DNA of 64,000 nt from Streptomyces formicae (GCF_022647665.1 NZ_CP071872.1:5332001-5396000), one strand, 5' to 3'. Positions 44,068-52,672 are shown, numbered from the stretch's first letter. The notes: generated by a model not told the origin, from the letters alone. Program-made: numbers and translations.

Positions 44068-44127
44068 GCACGGTGGCCGGCAGGAGACGCACGGTGGCCG
44101 CGCACAGACGCTGCGCGCGGCCACCGT
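44068..44127 (-). terminator. Hairpin with duplicated arm between tatC and the helicase gene
   Basis: ACGGTGGCCGCGC (44091-44103) pairs perfectly with GCGCGGCCACCGT (44115-44127). A second copy of the left arm, CGCACGGTGGCCG, lies at 44068-44080 (the other at 44089-44101) and could pair with the same right arm. It lies 41 bp past the tatC stop, so terminator is the simplest role. Confidence 0.6.
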
Positions 44128-44167
44128 TTGTTCAGGGCGTGTCAGGAGACGTCTTGTCCAGGGCGTC

Positions 44168-45118
44168 TCAGGTGACGTCGTCGTACCCGTTGATGCGGTC
44201 CCGGTCCGGGTCGCTCGCCTGCTCGGGCAGGGCCCGAGGAGCCGGCACGGACTCGACCGCGCCGACCGCGGACGGTGTGAGATCCAGGTCGGACGCCTCG
44301 TCGTCACTGAGTTCGGCGTCCGGGTTCCCGCGCCGGCGGCGTGCGTCGTTCACGAAGGAGAAGCCGACGGCGAAGAAATAGAGGACGGCGAGCGGTCCGG
44401 CCAGCAGCAGCATGGAGATCGGCTCACCGCCCGGGGTCGCGATCGCCGCGAAGGCGGTGAGCCCGATGATCATCCCGCGCCACCAGCTGAGCATGCGCCT
44501 GCCCGTGAGGACCCCGGTCAGGTTGAGCAGGATGAGCAGCAGCGGCAGTTCGAAGGCGGCACCGAAGACGATCACCATGCGGGTGATCAGGTCCAGGTAG
44601 TCGTCGAGCGGCAGCAGGTTCTTCGCGCCCTCCGGCGTGAAGCCGAGCATGATCTCCGCAGTCTGCGGCAGGATCGAGTACGCGAGGTAGGCGCCACCCA
44701 GGAAGAGCGGGACACCCGCTGCCACGAAGCTCAGCGCATAGCGCTTCTCGTGGCCGTGAAGTCCGGGGGCGACGAACGCCCAGAGCTGGTACAGCCAGAT
44801 CGGAGTGGCTGCCAGCACGCCCGTCATCAGGGCGACCTTGAGCGCGATGGTGAACGGGGACAGGAGTCCCTGTGTGGTCATCTCCGCGCAGGGCCTGCCG
44901 TTGCGCATCGTGTCCGCGCCGTCCACGCAGCCGACCGACTCGAGGATCGGTCGCATCAGGAACTCGAAGATCTCCTTCTGGAAGAAGGCCGCGACGATCG
45001 TCACCACGACGATCGCCAGGACCGACTTCATCAGCCGGTTGCGCAGCTCACGCAGGTGCTCCCCGAGGGGCATGCGCCCCTCGGCATCCTTCTCCTGCTT
45101 GCGGGCAGACTTGAGCAA
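44168..45118 (-). CDS. tatC: Sec-independent protein translocase TatC
   Basis: This 316-residue six-helix receptor of the twin-arginine translocase recognises folded Tat substrates. The N terminus has the conserved MPLGEHLRELRNRLMKS; later landmarks are LSPFTIALKVALMTG, FVAPGLHGHEKRYAL and PGGEPISMLLLAGPLAVLYF. A hydrophilic C-terminal tail of about 55 residues, rich in Asp, is typical of Streptomyces. The start is TTG at 45118 preceded by GAGGAAG. It follows tatA by 39 bp; the two genes form the tatAC operon. Confidence 0.97.
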   Translation of the reverse strand: MLKSARKQEKDAEGRMPLGEHLRELRNRLMKSVLAIVVVTIVAAFFQKEIFEFLMRPILESVGCVDGADTMRNGRPCAEMTTQGLLSPFTIALKVALMTGVLAATPIWLYQLWAFVAPGLHGHEKRYALSFVAAGVPLFLGGAYLAYSILPQTAEIMLGFTPEGAKNLLPLDDYLDLITRMVIVFGAAFELPLLLILLNLTGVLTGRRMLSWWRGMIIGLTAFAAIATPGGEPISMLLLAGPLAVLYFFAVGFSFVNDARRRRGNPDAELSDDEASDLDLTPSAVGAVESVPAPRALPEQASDPDRDRINGYDDVT

Positions 45119-45157
45119 CCCACTTCCTCGTCTCGTGCGAAAACCGTCGGGGAAAGG

Positions 45158-45445
45158 TCAGCTCTGCGTCGTGCGGTTCGGCTCGGAGACCGGACGGCTG
45201 CTCTGCACATCCCCGGGAGCGGCCTGGATCGTGCGAGGCGATTCCTGGTGCTGGGCGGGCTGCTCGGTGGTGGCCGTCGGCGCCGCCGCCTCGTCGTCCT
45301 TCTTCATCGCCTTGGCCTCGCTCTTGAGGATGCGGGCGGACTTGCCGAGCGAACGAGCCATGTCAGGGAGCTTCTTGGCACCGAACAGCAACAGGATGAC
45401 CACGACGATCAGAAGGATCTCAAGGGGCTTCAGATTGCCGATCAT
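45158..45445 (-). CDS. tatA: Sec-independent protein translocase TatA
   Basis: This 95-residue pore-forming component of the Tat system has a short periplasmic N terminus, one helix (LEILLIVVVILLLFGAKKLP) and an amphipathic helix (DMARSLGKSARILKSEAKAM). An acidic, Pro/Gln-rich disordered tail follows. ATG at 45445 has GAAGGAAG upstream. First gene of tatAC; the 210-bp gap before it probably contains the promoter, though no clear box was identified. tatB is not in the window, as expected for Streptomyces, where it lies elsewhere. Confidence 0.97.
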   Translation of the reverse strand: MIGNLKPLEILLIVVVILLLFGAKKLPDMARSLGKSARILKSEAKAMKKDDEAAAPTATTEQPAQHQESPRTIQAAPGDVQSSRPVSEPNRTTQS

Positions 45446-45655
45446 GTGCGACTTCCTTCTCACTGAGGCGGCTGAGGGGCGGGGCTGCCCGGTCGGTCGG
45501 ACAGTCGTCCGATCACCACGATGCAAGCGATCGTAACCCGCCGGAGTAAACGCAGGGCAATGGCTGTGCATACTCACACTTGCGACCCGCACGTAAGTCC
45601 GGCCCGCCATGGGAAGACTACCCCGCAGGCCTGTTCAGGAGGAGGGCGCGTTCTC

Positions 45656-45853
45656 CTATCGCAAGGCTTCGCCGGTCCGCGCCAACCGCTCCGCCGCGTC
45701 CTCCAGGTCCTCGGCCGCGCGGTTGATCCGATCCGTGGTCCTGGCCACCTCGCGGCCGAGGCGCTGGGCCTCGAGGAAGACGCGGATGCCGAGGACGCCG
45801 AGAACGGCGATCCCGAGGAATCCCAGGGCGATGGCGAGCATGGGCCAGAACAT
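45656..45853 (-). CDS. Small single-pass membrane protein with coiled coil
   Basis: Not recognised as a named family. The 65 residues consist of one N-terminal helix (MLAIALGFLGIAVLGVLGI) and a charged amphipathic stretch with heptad spacing (EVARTTDRINRAAEDLEDAA), which suggests a coiled coil. It resembles small DUF948-like proteins. ATG at 45853. It sits 10 bp after the zinc-ribbon gene and before tatA in the pafBC-tatAC neighbourhood, suggesting a membrane role linked to one of these systems, but only by position. Confidence 0.7.
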   Translation of the reverse strand: MFWPMLAIALGFLGIAVLGVLGIRVFLEAQRLGREVARTTDRINRAAEDLEDAAERLARTGEALR

Positions 45854-45863
45854 GGGGCAGAGC

Positions 45864-46118
45864 CTAGACGGTGGAGTGGAGGCGCAGGGTCCGCACACCG
45901 CCGCCGGTGAGGAGCTCGACGATCCGCTCCCCCGCCGGTTTGCGGACCGCCGACCCGCACTCGGGGCAGGTGAAGGAGTAGAACGTCGTCCGCCGGCTCG
46001 CGCCGATCGCGAGCCGCAGCGCGCCCGCCGCGAGTTCGAAGCGGGCGCGGCAGTCCGGGCAGGCGGCCTTGAAGAGGACCGGGACCCTGGGCACCGAGGT
46101 TCCGGGCAGCGCGGACAA
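45864..46118 (-). CDS. Small zinc-ribbon protein
   Basis: This 84-residue protein has two CxxC knuckles, Cys20-Cys23 (KAACPDCRARFE) and Cys51-Cys54 (SFTCPECGSAVR), 28 residues apart: a zinc ribbon. Spacing and flanks resemble small actinobacterial ribbon proteins of unknown function that lie next to pafC. The start is uncertain: TTG at 46118 has AAGGAGG eleven bases before it, and a GTG eight codons in is possible. The pafC stop is 36 bp upstream. Confidence 0.75.
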   Translation of the reverse strand: MSALPGTSVPRVPVLFKAACPDCRARFELAAGALRLAIGASRRTTFYSFTCPECGSAVRKPAGERIVELLTGGGVRTLRLHSTV

Positions 46119-46154
46119 TGTCCCTTGTACCTCCTTGGTCGTGGTGGCCGGCTG

Positions 46155-47141
46155 TCAGGCCCGGCCGTCGTACACGGCGCCGTCGTGAGCGCCGCCGTCG
46201 TACGCGACGAGCGCCTCCCGCGCCGCCCGCCGTGCGCTGTCCGCCAGGTCCGGCGGGGACACGATCCGGCCGTCCCGGCCCAGCCGCAGCGCGAGCCGTC
46301 GCAGTGACGCGGGGTCGGGTGTGCGCAGGGTGATGCGCAGGCCGCCCTCGGGCAGCTCCTCCGCGCTGTCGTGCGGGTAGTACTCGGCGACCCAGCGGCC
46401 GCCGGGCCCGACCTCGACCACGACCTCCGGGTCGTCGGCGGAGGGCTGCACCAGGCCCTCCGACAGGTCGCGCAGCTCGATCTCCGGCGGCGCGGAGGGC
46501 TCGTCGAGGAGACGGATCTCGGCGACCCGGTCGAGGCGGAAGGTCCGGCGCGCCTCGGTGAGGTAGCACCAGGCTTCCATGTACGTGTGGCCGACGGCGA
46601 AGAGCCGGATGGGGTCGACCTCGCGCTCGGTGAGTTCGTCGCGCGCCGGTGAGTAGTAGCGCAGCCACAGCCGGCGACGCTCGGAGATGGCGCGGTCGAC
46701 GTCGGCGAAGACGCCGCCTTCGGACTCGAAGGTGACCGAGAGCCGGGAGCTGGCCCCCGCCGCCTCGCCCGCCGCCGCCTCCAGTTTGGCGGTGGCCCGC
46801 AGCAGCGCCTCGCGGTCGCCCTCGCGCAGCCCCGGGAGGGTGGCCACGGCGCGGGCGGCGACGAGCAGCGCGGTCGCCTCGTCGGCGGCGAGCCGCAGCG
46901 GCGCGGCCACGTCGTCCGGGTTGTGCCACCAGATCCGTTCGCCGTCGGTGTCGATGTCGAGCAGATCGCCGCCGCGGAAGCTGGTCCCGCACATGGGCAG
47001 TACGTCGAGGTCGGAGATCAGCTCGTCCTCGGTGATCCCGAAGGCCCGGGCGACGTCGCCGACGCGCGCGCCGGGGCGCTCGCGCAGATACGTCACCAGT
47101 GAGAGCATCCGCCGGGTCTGGTCGATGGCGTTCGCAGCCAT
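46155..47141 (-). CDS. pafC: WYL-domain transcription regulator PafC
   Basis: This 328-residue WYL-family protein is the second half of the PafBC activator of the RecA-independent DNA-damage response in actinobacteria. The N-terminal winged helix (MLSLVTYLRERPGARVGDVA, RAFGITEDELISDLDVLPMC) is followed by the WYL domain (RAISERRRLWLRYYSPARDE, FAVGHTYMEAWCYLTEARRT, FRLDRVAEIRLL) and a WCX extension. It lies 17 bp after pafB. ATG at 47141 has GAGGGGG twelve bases before it. PafB and PafC act together; ssDNA binding by the WYL domain is thought to switch them on. Confidence 0.92.
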   Translation of the reverse strand: MAANAIDQTRRMLSLVTYLRERPGARVGDVARAFGITEDELISDLDVLPMCGTSFRGGDLLDIDTDGERIWWHNPDDVAAPLRLAADEATALLVAARAVATLPGLREGDREALLRATAKLEAAAGEAAGASSRLSVTFESEGGVFADVDRAISERRRLWLRYYSPARDELTEREVDPIRLFAVGHTYMEAWCYLTEARRTFRLDRVAEIRLLDEPSAPPEIELRDLSEGLVQPSADDPEVVVEVGPGGRWVAEYYPHDSAEELPEGGLRITLRTPDPASLRRLALRLGRDGRIVSPPDLADSARRAAREALVAYDGGAHDGAVYDGRA

Positions 47142-47158
47142 GGTCGTACGAGTCCCCC

Positions 47159-48118
47159 TCAGCCCTTGGCCACGGCGCGCAGCCGGTCCACCACGTCGGC
47201 CCGCAGGTCCGCGGGCTCCAGCACGACCACGTCCGGGCCGAACTCGACGAGCCAGGCGTCCAGCCCGTGCCCGTACGGGATCTCCAACTCGTCCCAGCCG
47301 TCGCCGAGTTCCCGTACGGACGTGGCGCGGGCGCGCAGCGGATAGCCGGCTCCGGCGCGGAGCCTGATCAGCGCGGTGCGGGTCGCGGTCTCCCCGGCCC
47401 AGGACTCGACGGTCTCGCGCACGGTGACCACGTCGGGCACGTCCGCGGTGAAGGAGCCGGCCCGGGAGCGGACGCGGCCCGTGATCCGGGAGAGCCGGAA
47501 GACCCGCTCGGCGCCGCGGTCCCGGTCCCAGCCCGCGAGATACCAGTGCCCGCGCCAGCATTCGAGCGTCCAGGGCTCGACGTGGCGGGTCTCGGGGCGT
47601 ACGGCGTTGGACTTGCGGTAGTCGAAGGTGACGGCCCGGCGGTCGCGGCAGGCGAGCATCAGCGGCTCGAAGGCGGTCTCGTGGACCGGGATCCGCGGTT
47701 CGAGGGCGCTGTGCCGCTCCGCGTCGTACGCCTCCTCGGCCTCGGGCATACCGGCGGCGCGCAGCTTCTGCAGGGCGCCGCTCGCCGCTCCGGCGAGGCG
47801 GGCCTGCTGCCAGACCTTGGCGGCGAGGCCGAGCGCGGCGGCCTCTTCGGCGTCGAGGGTGATCGGCGGGAGCCGGTTGGAGTCCCGGCGCGCGAGGTAG
47901 CCGGTCTCGCCGTCGAGGTTCTCCACGGTCGCGATGACCAGGCCGAGTTCGCGCAGATCGTCCTTGTCCCGCTCGAACATGCGATTGAAGGAGTCGTCGG
48001 AGCCGGCTTCGAGGTATGCCTCGATGGAGCCGCGCAGCTCACGCTTGCTCAGCGGCCGGCGCGTTCCGAGCAGACACAGCGCCAGGTTCATCAGCCGCTC
48101 TGCCTTGGCAATGGCCAT
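47159..48118 (-). CDS. pafB: WYL-domain transcription regulator PafB
   Basis: This 319-residue WYL-family partner of PafC has the winged helix (ERLMNLALCLLGTRRPLSKR, FNRMFERDKDDLRELGLVIA) and the WYL domain (ACRDRRAVTFDYRKSN, RHVEPWTLECWRGHWYLAGW, RVFRLSRITGRV). ATG at 48118 has GGAAGGG five bases upstream. First gene of pafBC, isolated from the upstream FKBP gene by a perfect terminator hairpin. PafBC recognises TTGTCRGTGG-type promoters; three candidates lie in this window. Confidence 0.93.
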   Translation of the reverse strand: MAIAKAERLMNLALCLLGTRRPLSKRELRGSIEAYLEAGSDDSFNRMFERDKDDLRELGLVIATVENLDGETGYLARRDSNRLPPITLDAEEAAALGLAAKVWQQARLAGAASGALQKLRAAGMPEAEEAYDAERHSALEPRIPVHETAFEPLMLACRDRRAVTFDYRKSNAVRPETRHVEPWTLECWRGHWYLAGWDRDRGAERVFRLSRITGRVRSRAGSFTADVPDVVTVRETVESWAGETATRTALIRLRAGAGYPLRARATSVRELGDGWDELEIPYGHGLDAWLVEFGPDVVVLEPADLRADVVDRLRAVAKG

Positions 48119-48186
48119 CGACGCCCTTCCCGCCCTTCCTCGCACATCCTCTGATCGTTGAACCTACCGCTACGGAGCGTCGTGGC

Positions 48187-48226
48187 AAAAGCGTGGGGCC
48201 CCTGCCTGGACAGGCAGGGGCCCCAC
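48187..48226 (-). terminator. Intrinsic terminator of the FKBP gene
   Basis: Perfect 16-bp arms, GTGGGGCCCCTGCCTG and its complement, with a 2-base gap, followed on the minus strand by GCTTTTG. One of the clearest terminators in the window. Confidence 0.95.
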
Positions 48227-48252
48227 TGTGACCGGTTGAGAACCGGTTGCGA

Positions 48253-48627
48253 TCAGATCGCGACCAGGTCGCAGACAAAGATCAGCGTCTCGCCCGGGGC
48301 GATGCGGCCGCCGCCGGCGCCGCGGTCGCCGTACGCGAGGTGCGACGGGATGGTCAGCTGACGGCGGCCGCCGACCTTCATTCCCTGTACGCCCTTGTCC
48401 CAGCCCTGGATGACCTGGCCGACGCCGAGCTGGAACTGGAGCGGGGTGCCGCGGTTCCAGGACGCGTCGAACTCCTCGCCGGTGGAGAAGGCCACGCCGA
48501 CGTAGTGGACGGAGACGGTGTCGCCGGCCTTGGCCTCGCGCCCGTCGCCCTCCCAGATGTCCTTGATCTCCAGGTCGGCCGGAGGCTCGCCGCCCGGGAA
48601 GTCGATCTCGGGCTTCTCGATGCTCAC
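48253..48627 (-). CDS. FKBP-type peptidyl-prolyl isomerase (cytosolic)
   Basis: This 124-residue single-domain FKBP catalyses cis-trans isomerisation of Xaa-Pro bonds. Active-site features include DTVSVHYVGVAFSTGEEFDA, QFQLGVGQVIQGWDKGVQGM and LTIPSHLAYGDRGAGGG. No signal peptide. GTG at 48627 has GAGGAG seven bases upstream. It follows the lipoprotein FKBP by 69 bp and ends at a strong terminator, so the two may share a transcript from the pafA side or from a promoter between them. Confidence 0.95.
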   Translation of the reverse strand: MSIEKPEIDFPGGEPPADLEIKDIWEGDGREAKAGDTVSVHYVGVAFSTGEEFDASWNRGTPLQFQLGVGQVIQGWDKGVQGMKVGGRRQLTIPSHLAYGDRGAGGGRIAPGETLIFVCDLVAI

Positions 48628-48696
48628 TGCTCTGCTCCTCAAACTGATGAACTGCGCAACCCGCACAGTCAAACAGATCCCCGGTCGGACCGCGCC

Positions 48697-49665
48697 TCAG
48701 ACCGCGCCGACGATGTCGACGGCGAAGACGAGCGTCTTCTTGGCGAGCTGGTTGGACGGGTCGGCGCCGTAGCCGAGCGCGGGTGGGATGACCAGCAGGA
48801 CCCGGTCTCCGACGTTCTTGCCGACGAGGCCCTTGTCCCAGCCCTCGACGACCGACTTGGTGCCGATCTGGAAGCCGGTCGCGCCGCCGTGGTCCCAGGA
48901 GGAGTCGAACTTCTGGCCGTCCTCCCACTTGACGCCGGTGTACTGCGCGATCAGGCCCTGGCCGGCCTCGACCTTCGGGCCGGTGCCCTTGATCAGCACC
49001 TGCTCCTTCAGCTCGGTCGGGGCCTTCTCCCCCTTGGGGATCGTGATGGTGGCCGGCTTCTGGGAGGGGGCCACCACGGTGGGCATGCCCGCCTCGGGGG
49101 CCGCCTGCTCGCCCTTGGCCTCGGCCTTGGCGTCGACCTTCGCCGCACCCGCCACGTCGACGACCCACAGCAGGGTGTCCTTGGCCGTGATGCCCGACTG
49201 GGGGTTGAGGCTTTCGCCGAGCAGATCGCCGGCGGTGCCCTGGATGAGTACCCGGCTGCCGGCCTTCTGTCCCTCGACGGACTCCAGGACCTTCGGGGGC
49301 AGCATCTGGCTCGGCTGGCCGACACGGTCCACGAGCTGGCGGTGCGGCTGGCCCGCGCCCTGCGCGGACCAGGTCCCGCCGAGGTCGGCCGGGTCGTCCC
49401 ACTTGCGCACGGTGTAGTCCAGCCGGACGAAGTCGCCCTTGGCGGCCTCGGTCCCCTTGCCCTCGGTCACGGTCTTGACCACGGTCTTGTCGGTGGGCTT
49501 GGCGTCCTTGGGAACGGTGATCTCGGGCTTTTCCCCGACCTTCCCCTTGACCTCGGCCACACCCGCCGCCGAGTCGTTCGATGAGTCGGACCCGCATGCG
49601 CCGGTGAACAGCAGGGCGGGCACGGCCAGCAGGGAGGCGATACGTCGCTTGGTGTTGTAGTTCAT
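48697..49665 (-). CDS. Lipoprotein with two FKBP-type isomerase domains
   Basis: This 322-residue exported protein has a signal peptide with lipobox (ALLFTGACGS, lipidated Cys24). Two FKBP folds follow, at about 60-175 (VRLDYTVRKWDD, VLIQGTAGDLLG) and 205-322 (AQYTGVKWEDGQKFDSSWDH, FQIGTKSVVEGWDKGLVGKN). Only the second keeps the full set of FKBP pocket residues; the first looks degenerate and may be structural. It would assist folding of secreted proteins outside the membrane. ATG at 49665; the ribosome site is weak. Located between the pafA terminator and the cytosolic FKBP gene. Confidence 0.92.
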   Translation of the reverse strand: MNYNTKRRIASLLAVPALLFTGACGSDSSNDSAAGVAEVKGKVGEKPEITVPKDAKPTDKTVVKTVTEGKGTEAAKGDFVRLDYTVRKWDDPADLGGTWSAQGAGQPHRQLVDRVGQPSQMLPPKVLESVEGQKAGSRVLIQGTAGDLLGESLNPQSGITAKDTLLWVVDVAGAAKVDAKAEAKGEQAAPEAGMPTVVAPSQKPATITIPKGEKAPTELKEQVLIKGTGPKVEAGQGLIAQYTGVKWEDGQKFDSSWDHGGATGFQIGTKSVVEGWDKGLVGKNVGDRVLLVIPPALGYGADPSNQLAKKTLVFAVDIVGAV

Positions 49666-49864
49666 CAGTCCAACTGGGAGTCGAGGCCATGGGCAGTGGC
49701 CGCCACTCTACGGTGTACCGCAGTGACGCCCCTCGATCCGCCGCCGCCGGAGCGGCCCGTTCCGCGCCCGGAGGGACGCGACTGCCGCGGCCGGGGGGTG
49801 CTGACCGCATCTTGACGTCTTGACGGACTGGTGAATTGACCGTGAGTCCGAAGTCGGAGACGAA

Positions 49865-49913
49865 AAGCCGCCCCGTGCCCGGGGACGGATCACGTCCCCG
49901 GGCACCGGGCGGT
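49865..49913 (-). terminator. Terminator of pafA
   Basis: GTGCCCGGGGAC (49875-49886) pairs with GTCCCCGGGCAC (49894-49905) around seven bases; outer GCCGCCC/GGGCGG can extend it. On the minus strand it is followed by CTTTTCG. Only about 17 bp past the pafA stop. Confidence 0.92.
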
Positions 49914-49929
49914 TTCGTCGGCCCGCCGG

Positions 49930-51291
49930 CTACATTCCGGCGATCAGCTTCTCCACCCGGTCGTCGACCGACCGGAAGGGGTCCTTGCACAGGACCGTCC
50001 GCTGCGCCTGGTCGTTGAGCTTGAGGTGCACCCAGTCGACCGTGAAGTCGCGCCGCTGCTCCTGGGCGCGGCGGATGAAGTCGCCGCGCAGCCGCGCCCT
50101 GGTGGTCTGCGGGGGCACGGACTTGCCCTCGAAGATCTTCAGGTCGTTGCAGATCCGGGCCGCCTGGCCCTTCTTCTCCAGGAGGTAGTAGAGCCCGCGA
50201 CGGCGGTGGATGTCGTGGTAGGCGAGGTCTATCTGGGCGACCCGGGGGTGCGACATCGTCATGTTGTGCTTGGCCCGGTACCGCTCGATGAGCTTGTACT
50301 TCATGACCCAGTCGATCTCGGTACCGATCCGGTCGAGGTCCTCCTGCTCGATGGCGTCGAGTGTGCGGCCCCACAGTTCGAGGACCTGGGCGACGGTGCC
50401 GGTGCGGATGCCGCGGCGGTCGACGAAGTCCACGGCCTTCTCGTAGTACTCGCGCTGGACCTCCAGCGCGGATGCCTCACGGCCGCTGGCCAGGCGGACC
50501 TTGCGCCGGCCCGTGATGTCGTGGCTGACCTCGCGGATGGCCCGGATCGGGTTCTCCAGCGTCAGGTCGCGCATGACCGTGCCCGCCTCGATCATGCGCA
50601 GCACGAGGTCGGTGGCGCCGACCTTGAGCAGCATGGTCGTCTCGGACATGTTCGAGTCGCCCACGATGACGTGGAGCCGGCGGTAGCGCTCGGCGTCAGC
50701 GTGCGGCTCGTCGCGGGTGTTGATGATGGGACGGGAACGGGTCGTGGCGGAGCTGACGCCCTCCCAGATGTGCTCGGCGCGCTGGCTGACGCAGTAGACC
50801 GCGCCTCGCGGGGTCTGGAGCACTTTTCCGGCGCCGCAGAGCAACTGCCGGGTGACGAGGAACGGAATCAGGATGTCCGCGAGCCGGGAGAACTCTCCGT
50901 GGCGTGCCACGAGGTAGTTCTCGTGGCATCCGTAGGAGTTTCCCGCCGAATCGGTGTTGTTTTTGAAGAGATAGACGTCGCCCGCGATTCCCTCCTCGTG
51001 CAGGCGGCGTTCGGCGTCGACGAGCAGGCCTTCGAGGATGCGTTCGCCCGCCTTGTCGTGGGTGACCAGCTCGGTCACGTTGTCGCATTCCGGAGTTGCA
51101 TACTCCGGATGTGAACCCACGTCGAGGTAGAGGCGGGCGCCGTTGCGCAGGAAGACGTTGCTGCTGCGGCCCCATGACACAACACGGCGGAAGAGGTAGC
51201 GCGCCACTTCGTCAGGAGACAGTCGGCGCTGTCCCCTGAACGTGCACGTGACGCCGTACTCGTTCTCCAGCCCGAAAATGCGGCGGTCCAT
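49930..51291 (-). CDS. pafA: Pup--protein ligase PafA
   Basis: This 453-residue carboxylate-amine ligase of the glutamine synthetase superfamily joins the C-terminal Glu of Pup to lysines of target proteins using ATP. Landmarks: MDRRIFGLENEYGVTCTF, Asp57 in RLYLDVGSHPEYATPECD (conserved base), FKNNTDSAGNSYGCHENYL, and PIINTRDEPHADAERYRRLH. It shares the fold with Dop in this window but lacks Dop's Asp-rich N-terminal loop. ATG at 51291 lies nine bases after the MFS transporter stop, so the transporter and pafA may be co-transcribed. A strong terminator follows. Confidence 0.97.
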   Translation of the reverse strand: MDRRIFGLENEYGVTCTFRGQRRLSPDEVARYLFRRVVSWGRSSNVFLRNGARLYLDVGSHPEYATPECDNVTELVTHDKAGERILEGLLVDAERRLHEEGIAGDVYLFKNNTDSAGNSYGCHENYLVARHGEFSRLADILIPFLVTRQLLCGAGKVLQTPRGAVYCVSQRAEHIWEGVSSATTRSRPIINTRDEPHADAERYRRLHVIVGDSNMSETTMLLKVGATDLVLRMIEAGTVMRDLTLENPIRAIREVSHDITGRRKVRLASGREASALEVQREYYEKAVDFVDRRGIRTGTVAQVLELWGRTLDAIEQEDLDRIGTEIDWVMKYKLIERYRAKHNMTMSHPRVAQIDLAYHDIHRRRGLYYLLEKKGQAARICNDLKIFEGKSVPPQTTRARLRGDFIRRAQEQRRDFTVDWVHLKLNDQAQRTVLCKDPFRSVDDRVEKLIAGM

Positions 51292-51300
51292 GACTGAACA

Positions 51301-52572
51301 TTACGCCTGATGCCCTGAGCTGAAACCGGGTTCGACAGCACCGCTTCGATCATTTTCATCCGCTGACGCGATGTGTTCACTGTGGCCGGGAACTGCGAGG
51401 ACCCGTCCGGTGGCCAGCAGAACGAGCAGTGCGGCGATGCCGCCCGCGCCCGCGACGGCGAAGCCGGTGGCGGTCCCGCCGAGTTCCACCGCGGGGCCCG
51501 CGGCCGCGGTTCCGGCGGCGGCACCGACGCCGAAGGTGGTGACGACCCAGGAGAACGCCTCGGTGACGGTGCCTCGGGGGGCGTGGCGGTCGACGACGAT
51601 GAAGGCGCAGGCGAGGGCGGGCGCGAGGAACACACCGGAGACGGCGGCGAGGGCGGTCATCGCGGGGACGCCGGGGGTGAGCGCGAGCGGCAGATAGCCG
51701 AGCGCCAGCAGTCCCACAATGACGCGCAGCCGCCGTTCGGGGGCACCGGCCCACTGCCGGGCGCCGTAGACGGCGCCGCCGACGAGGGCACCGAGGCCGA
51801 GGGCGGCCATCAGCCAGCCGTACACGGCGTCGCTGCCGTGGTCGTCGGCGTAGGCGACACCGGCGACGGTGATGGAGCCGAGGGCGAGCCCGACGAAGAA
51901 GAACGAGCCGAGCAGGACCAGCAGGCCGGGCGAGCGCAGCGCGCCGAGCCAGTGGGCCTCGCGCGGCGCGGAACGCCAGGTGCGGGACGGCTCGGAGACC
52001 ACCACGGAGAGCGCGCCGGCGACGCCCACGGCATTGATGACCAGCAGCGCCGCGGCGGGCGACCAGAGCGTGACGAGCAGCGTCACCAGCAACGGACCGA
52101 CGGTGAACATGACTTCCTGGGCGACGGCGTCCATGGCGTACGCCGTGTGCACCCGGTCCTCACGATGGCCGAGAACGCCCGGCCACAGGGCGCGCAGACC
52201 GCCTTCGAGGGGCGGTGTGAAGAGTCCGGCGACAGCCACCGCCGCGTACGCGGCCGGCAGCGCGGCGAGGCCGGAGGCGGCGAGCAGCGCCATGGCCAGC
52301 GCGGAGACGGCGGCGGCGGGCAGCTGGACGCGGGGCTGGCCGTACAGGTCGACGAGGCGGCCGAGGAGCGGCTGGCCGACGGCGGTGGCGAGCCCGTACA
52401 CGGCCGCGAGGGCGCCCGCGAGCGTGTAGCTGCCGCCCTCGGCGCGGGTGAACAGGACGATCGCGATGTGCGCGGTGGCGTTCGGCAGGCGTCCGACCAG
52501 CGTGCCCGCGAGCAGGCGGGCGGCGTGCGGCGCCTTGAGGATCTCTGCGTACCGGGACGCTCCCGCGACCAT
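51301..52572 (-). CDS. MFS transporter
   Basis: This 423-residue major facilitator has about twelve helices: LLAGTLVGRLPNATAHIAIV at the start, VYGLATAVGQPLLGRLVDLY as the loop 2-3 motif, and symmetrical C-terminal helices (YGWLMAALGLGALVGGAVYG). The substrate is unknown. ATG at 52572. It is divergent from a LacI-family regulator across 100 bp that contain a long dyad, so it is probably repressed by that regulator, and it precedes pafA by nine bases. Confidence 0.88.
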   Translation of the reverse strand: MVAGASRYAEILKAPHAARLLAGTLVGRLPNATAHIAIVLFTRAEGGSYTLAGALAAVYGLATAVGQPLLGRLVDLYGQPRVQLPAAAVSALAMALLAASGLAALPAAYAAVAVAGLFTPPLEGGLRALWPGVLGHREDRVHTAYAMDAVAQEVMFTVGPLLVTLLVTLWSPAAALLVINAVGVAGALSVVVSEPSRTWRSAPREAHWLGALRSPGLLVLLGSFFFVGLALGSITVAGVAYADDHGSDAVYGWLMAALGLGALVGGAVYGARQWAGAPERRLRVIVGLLALGYLPLALTPGVPAMTALAAVSGVFLAPALACAFIVVDRHAPRGTVTEAFSWVVTTFGVGAAAGTAAAGPAVELGGTATGFAVAGAGGIAALLVLLATGRVLAVPGHSEHIASADENDRSGAVEPGFSSGHQA

Positions 52573-52590
52573 TTCCCACCTTTCACATTT

Positions 52591-52618
52591 TACGTATAAC
52601 GTCTATGAGTCATACGTA
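52591..52618. promoter_or_regulatory. Dyad in the MFS/LacI divergent spacer (candidate operator)
   Basis: TACGTAT (52591-52597) and ATACGTA (52612-52618) form a perfect 7-bp dyad with a 14-bp spacer, in an AT-rich patch unusual for this genome. It begins 19 bp upstream of the MFS start codon and probably overlaps both promoters. Confidence 0.6.
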
Positions 52619-52672
52619 CCATGTGCCCAGGCCGCGAGTCCAGCCCCCGCGGTCCGGACGGTGGAGGCGAGT

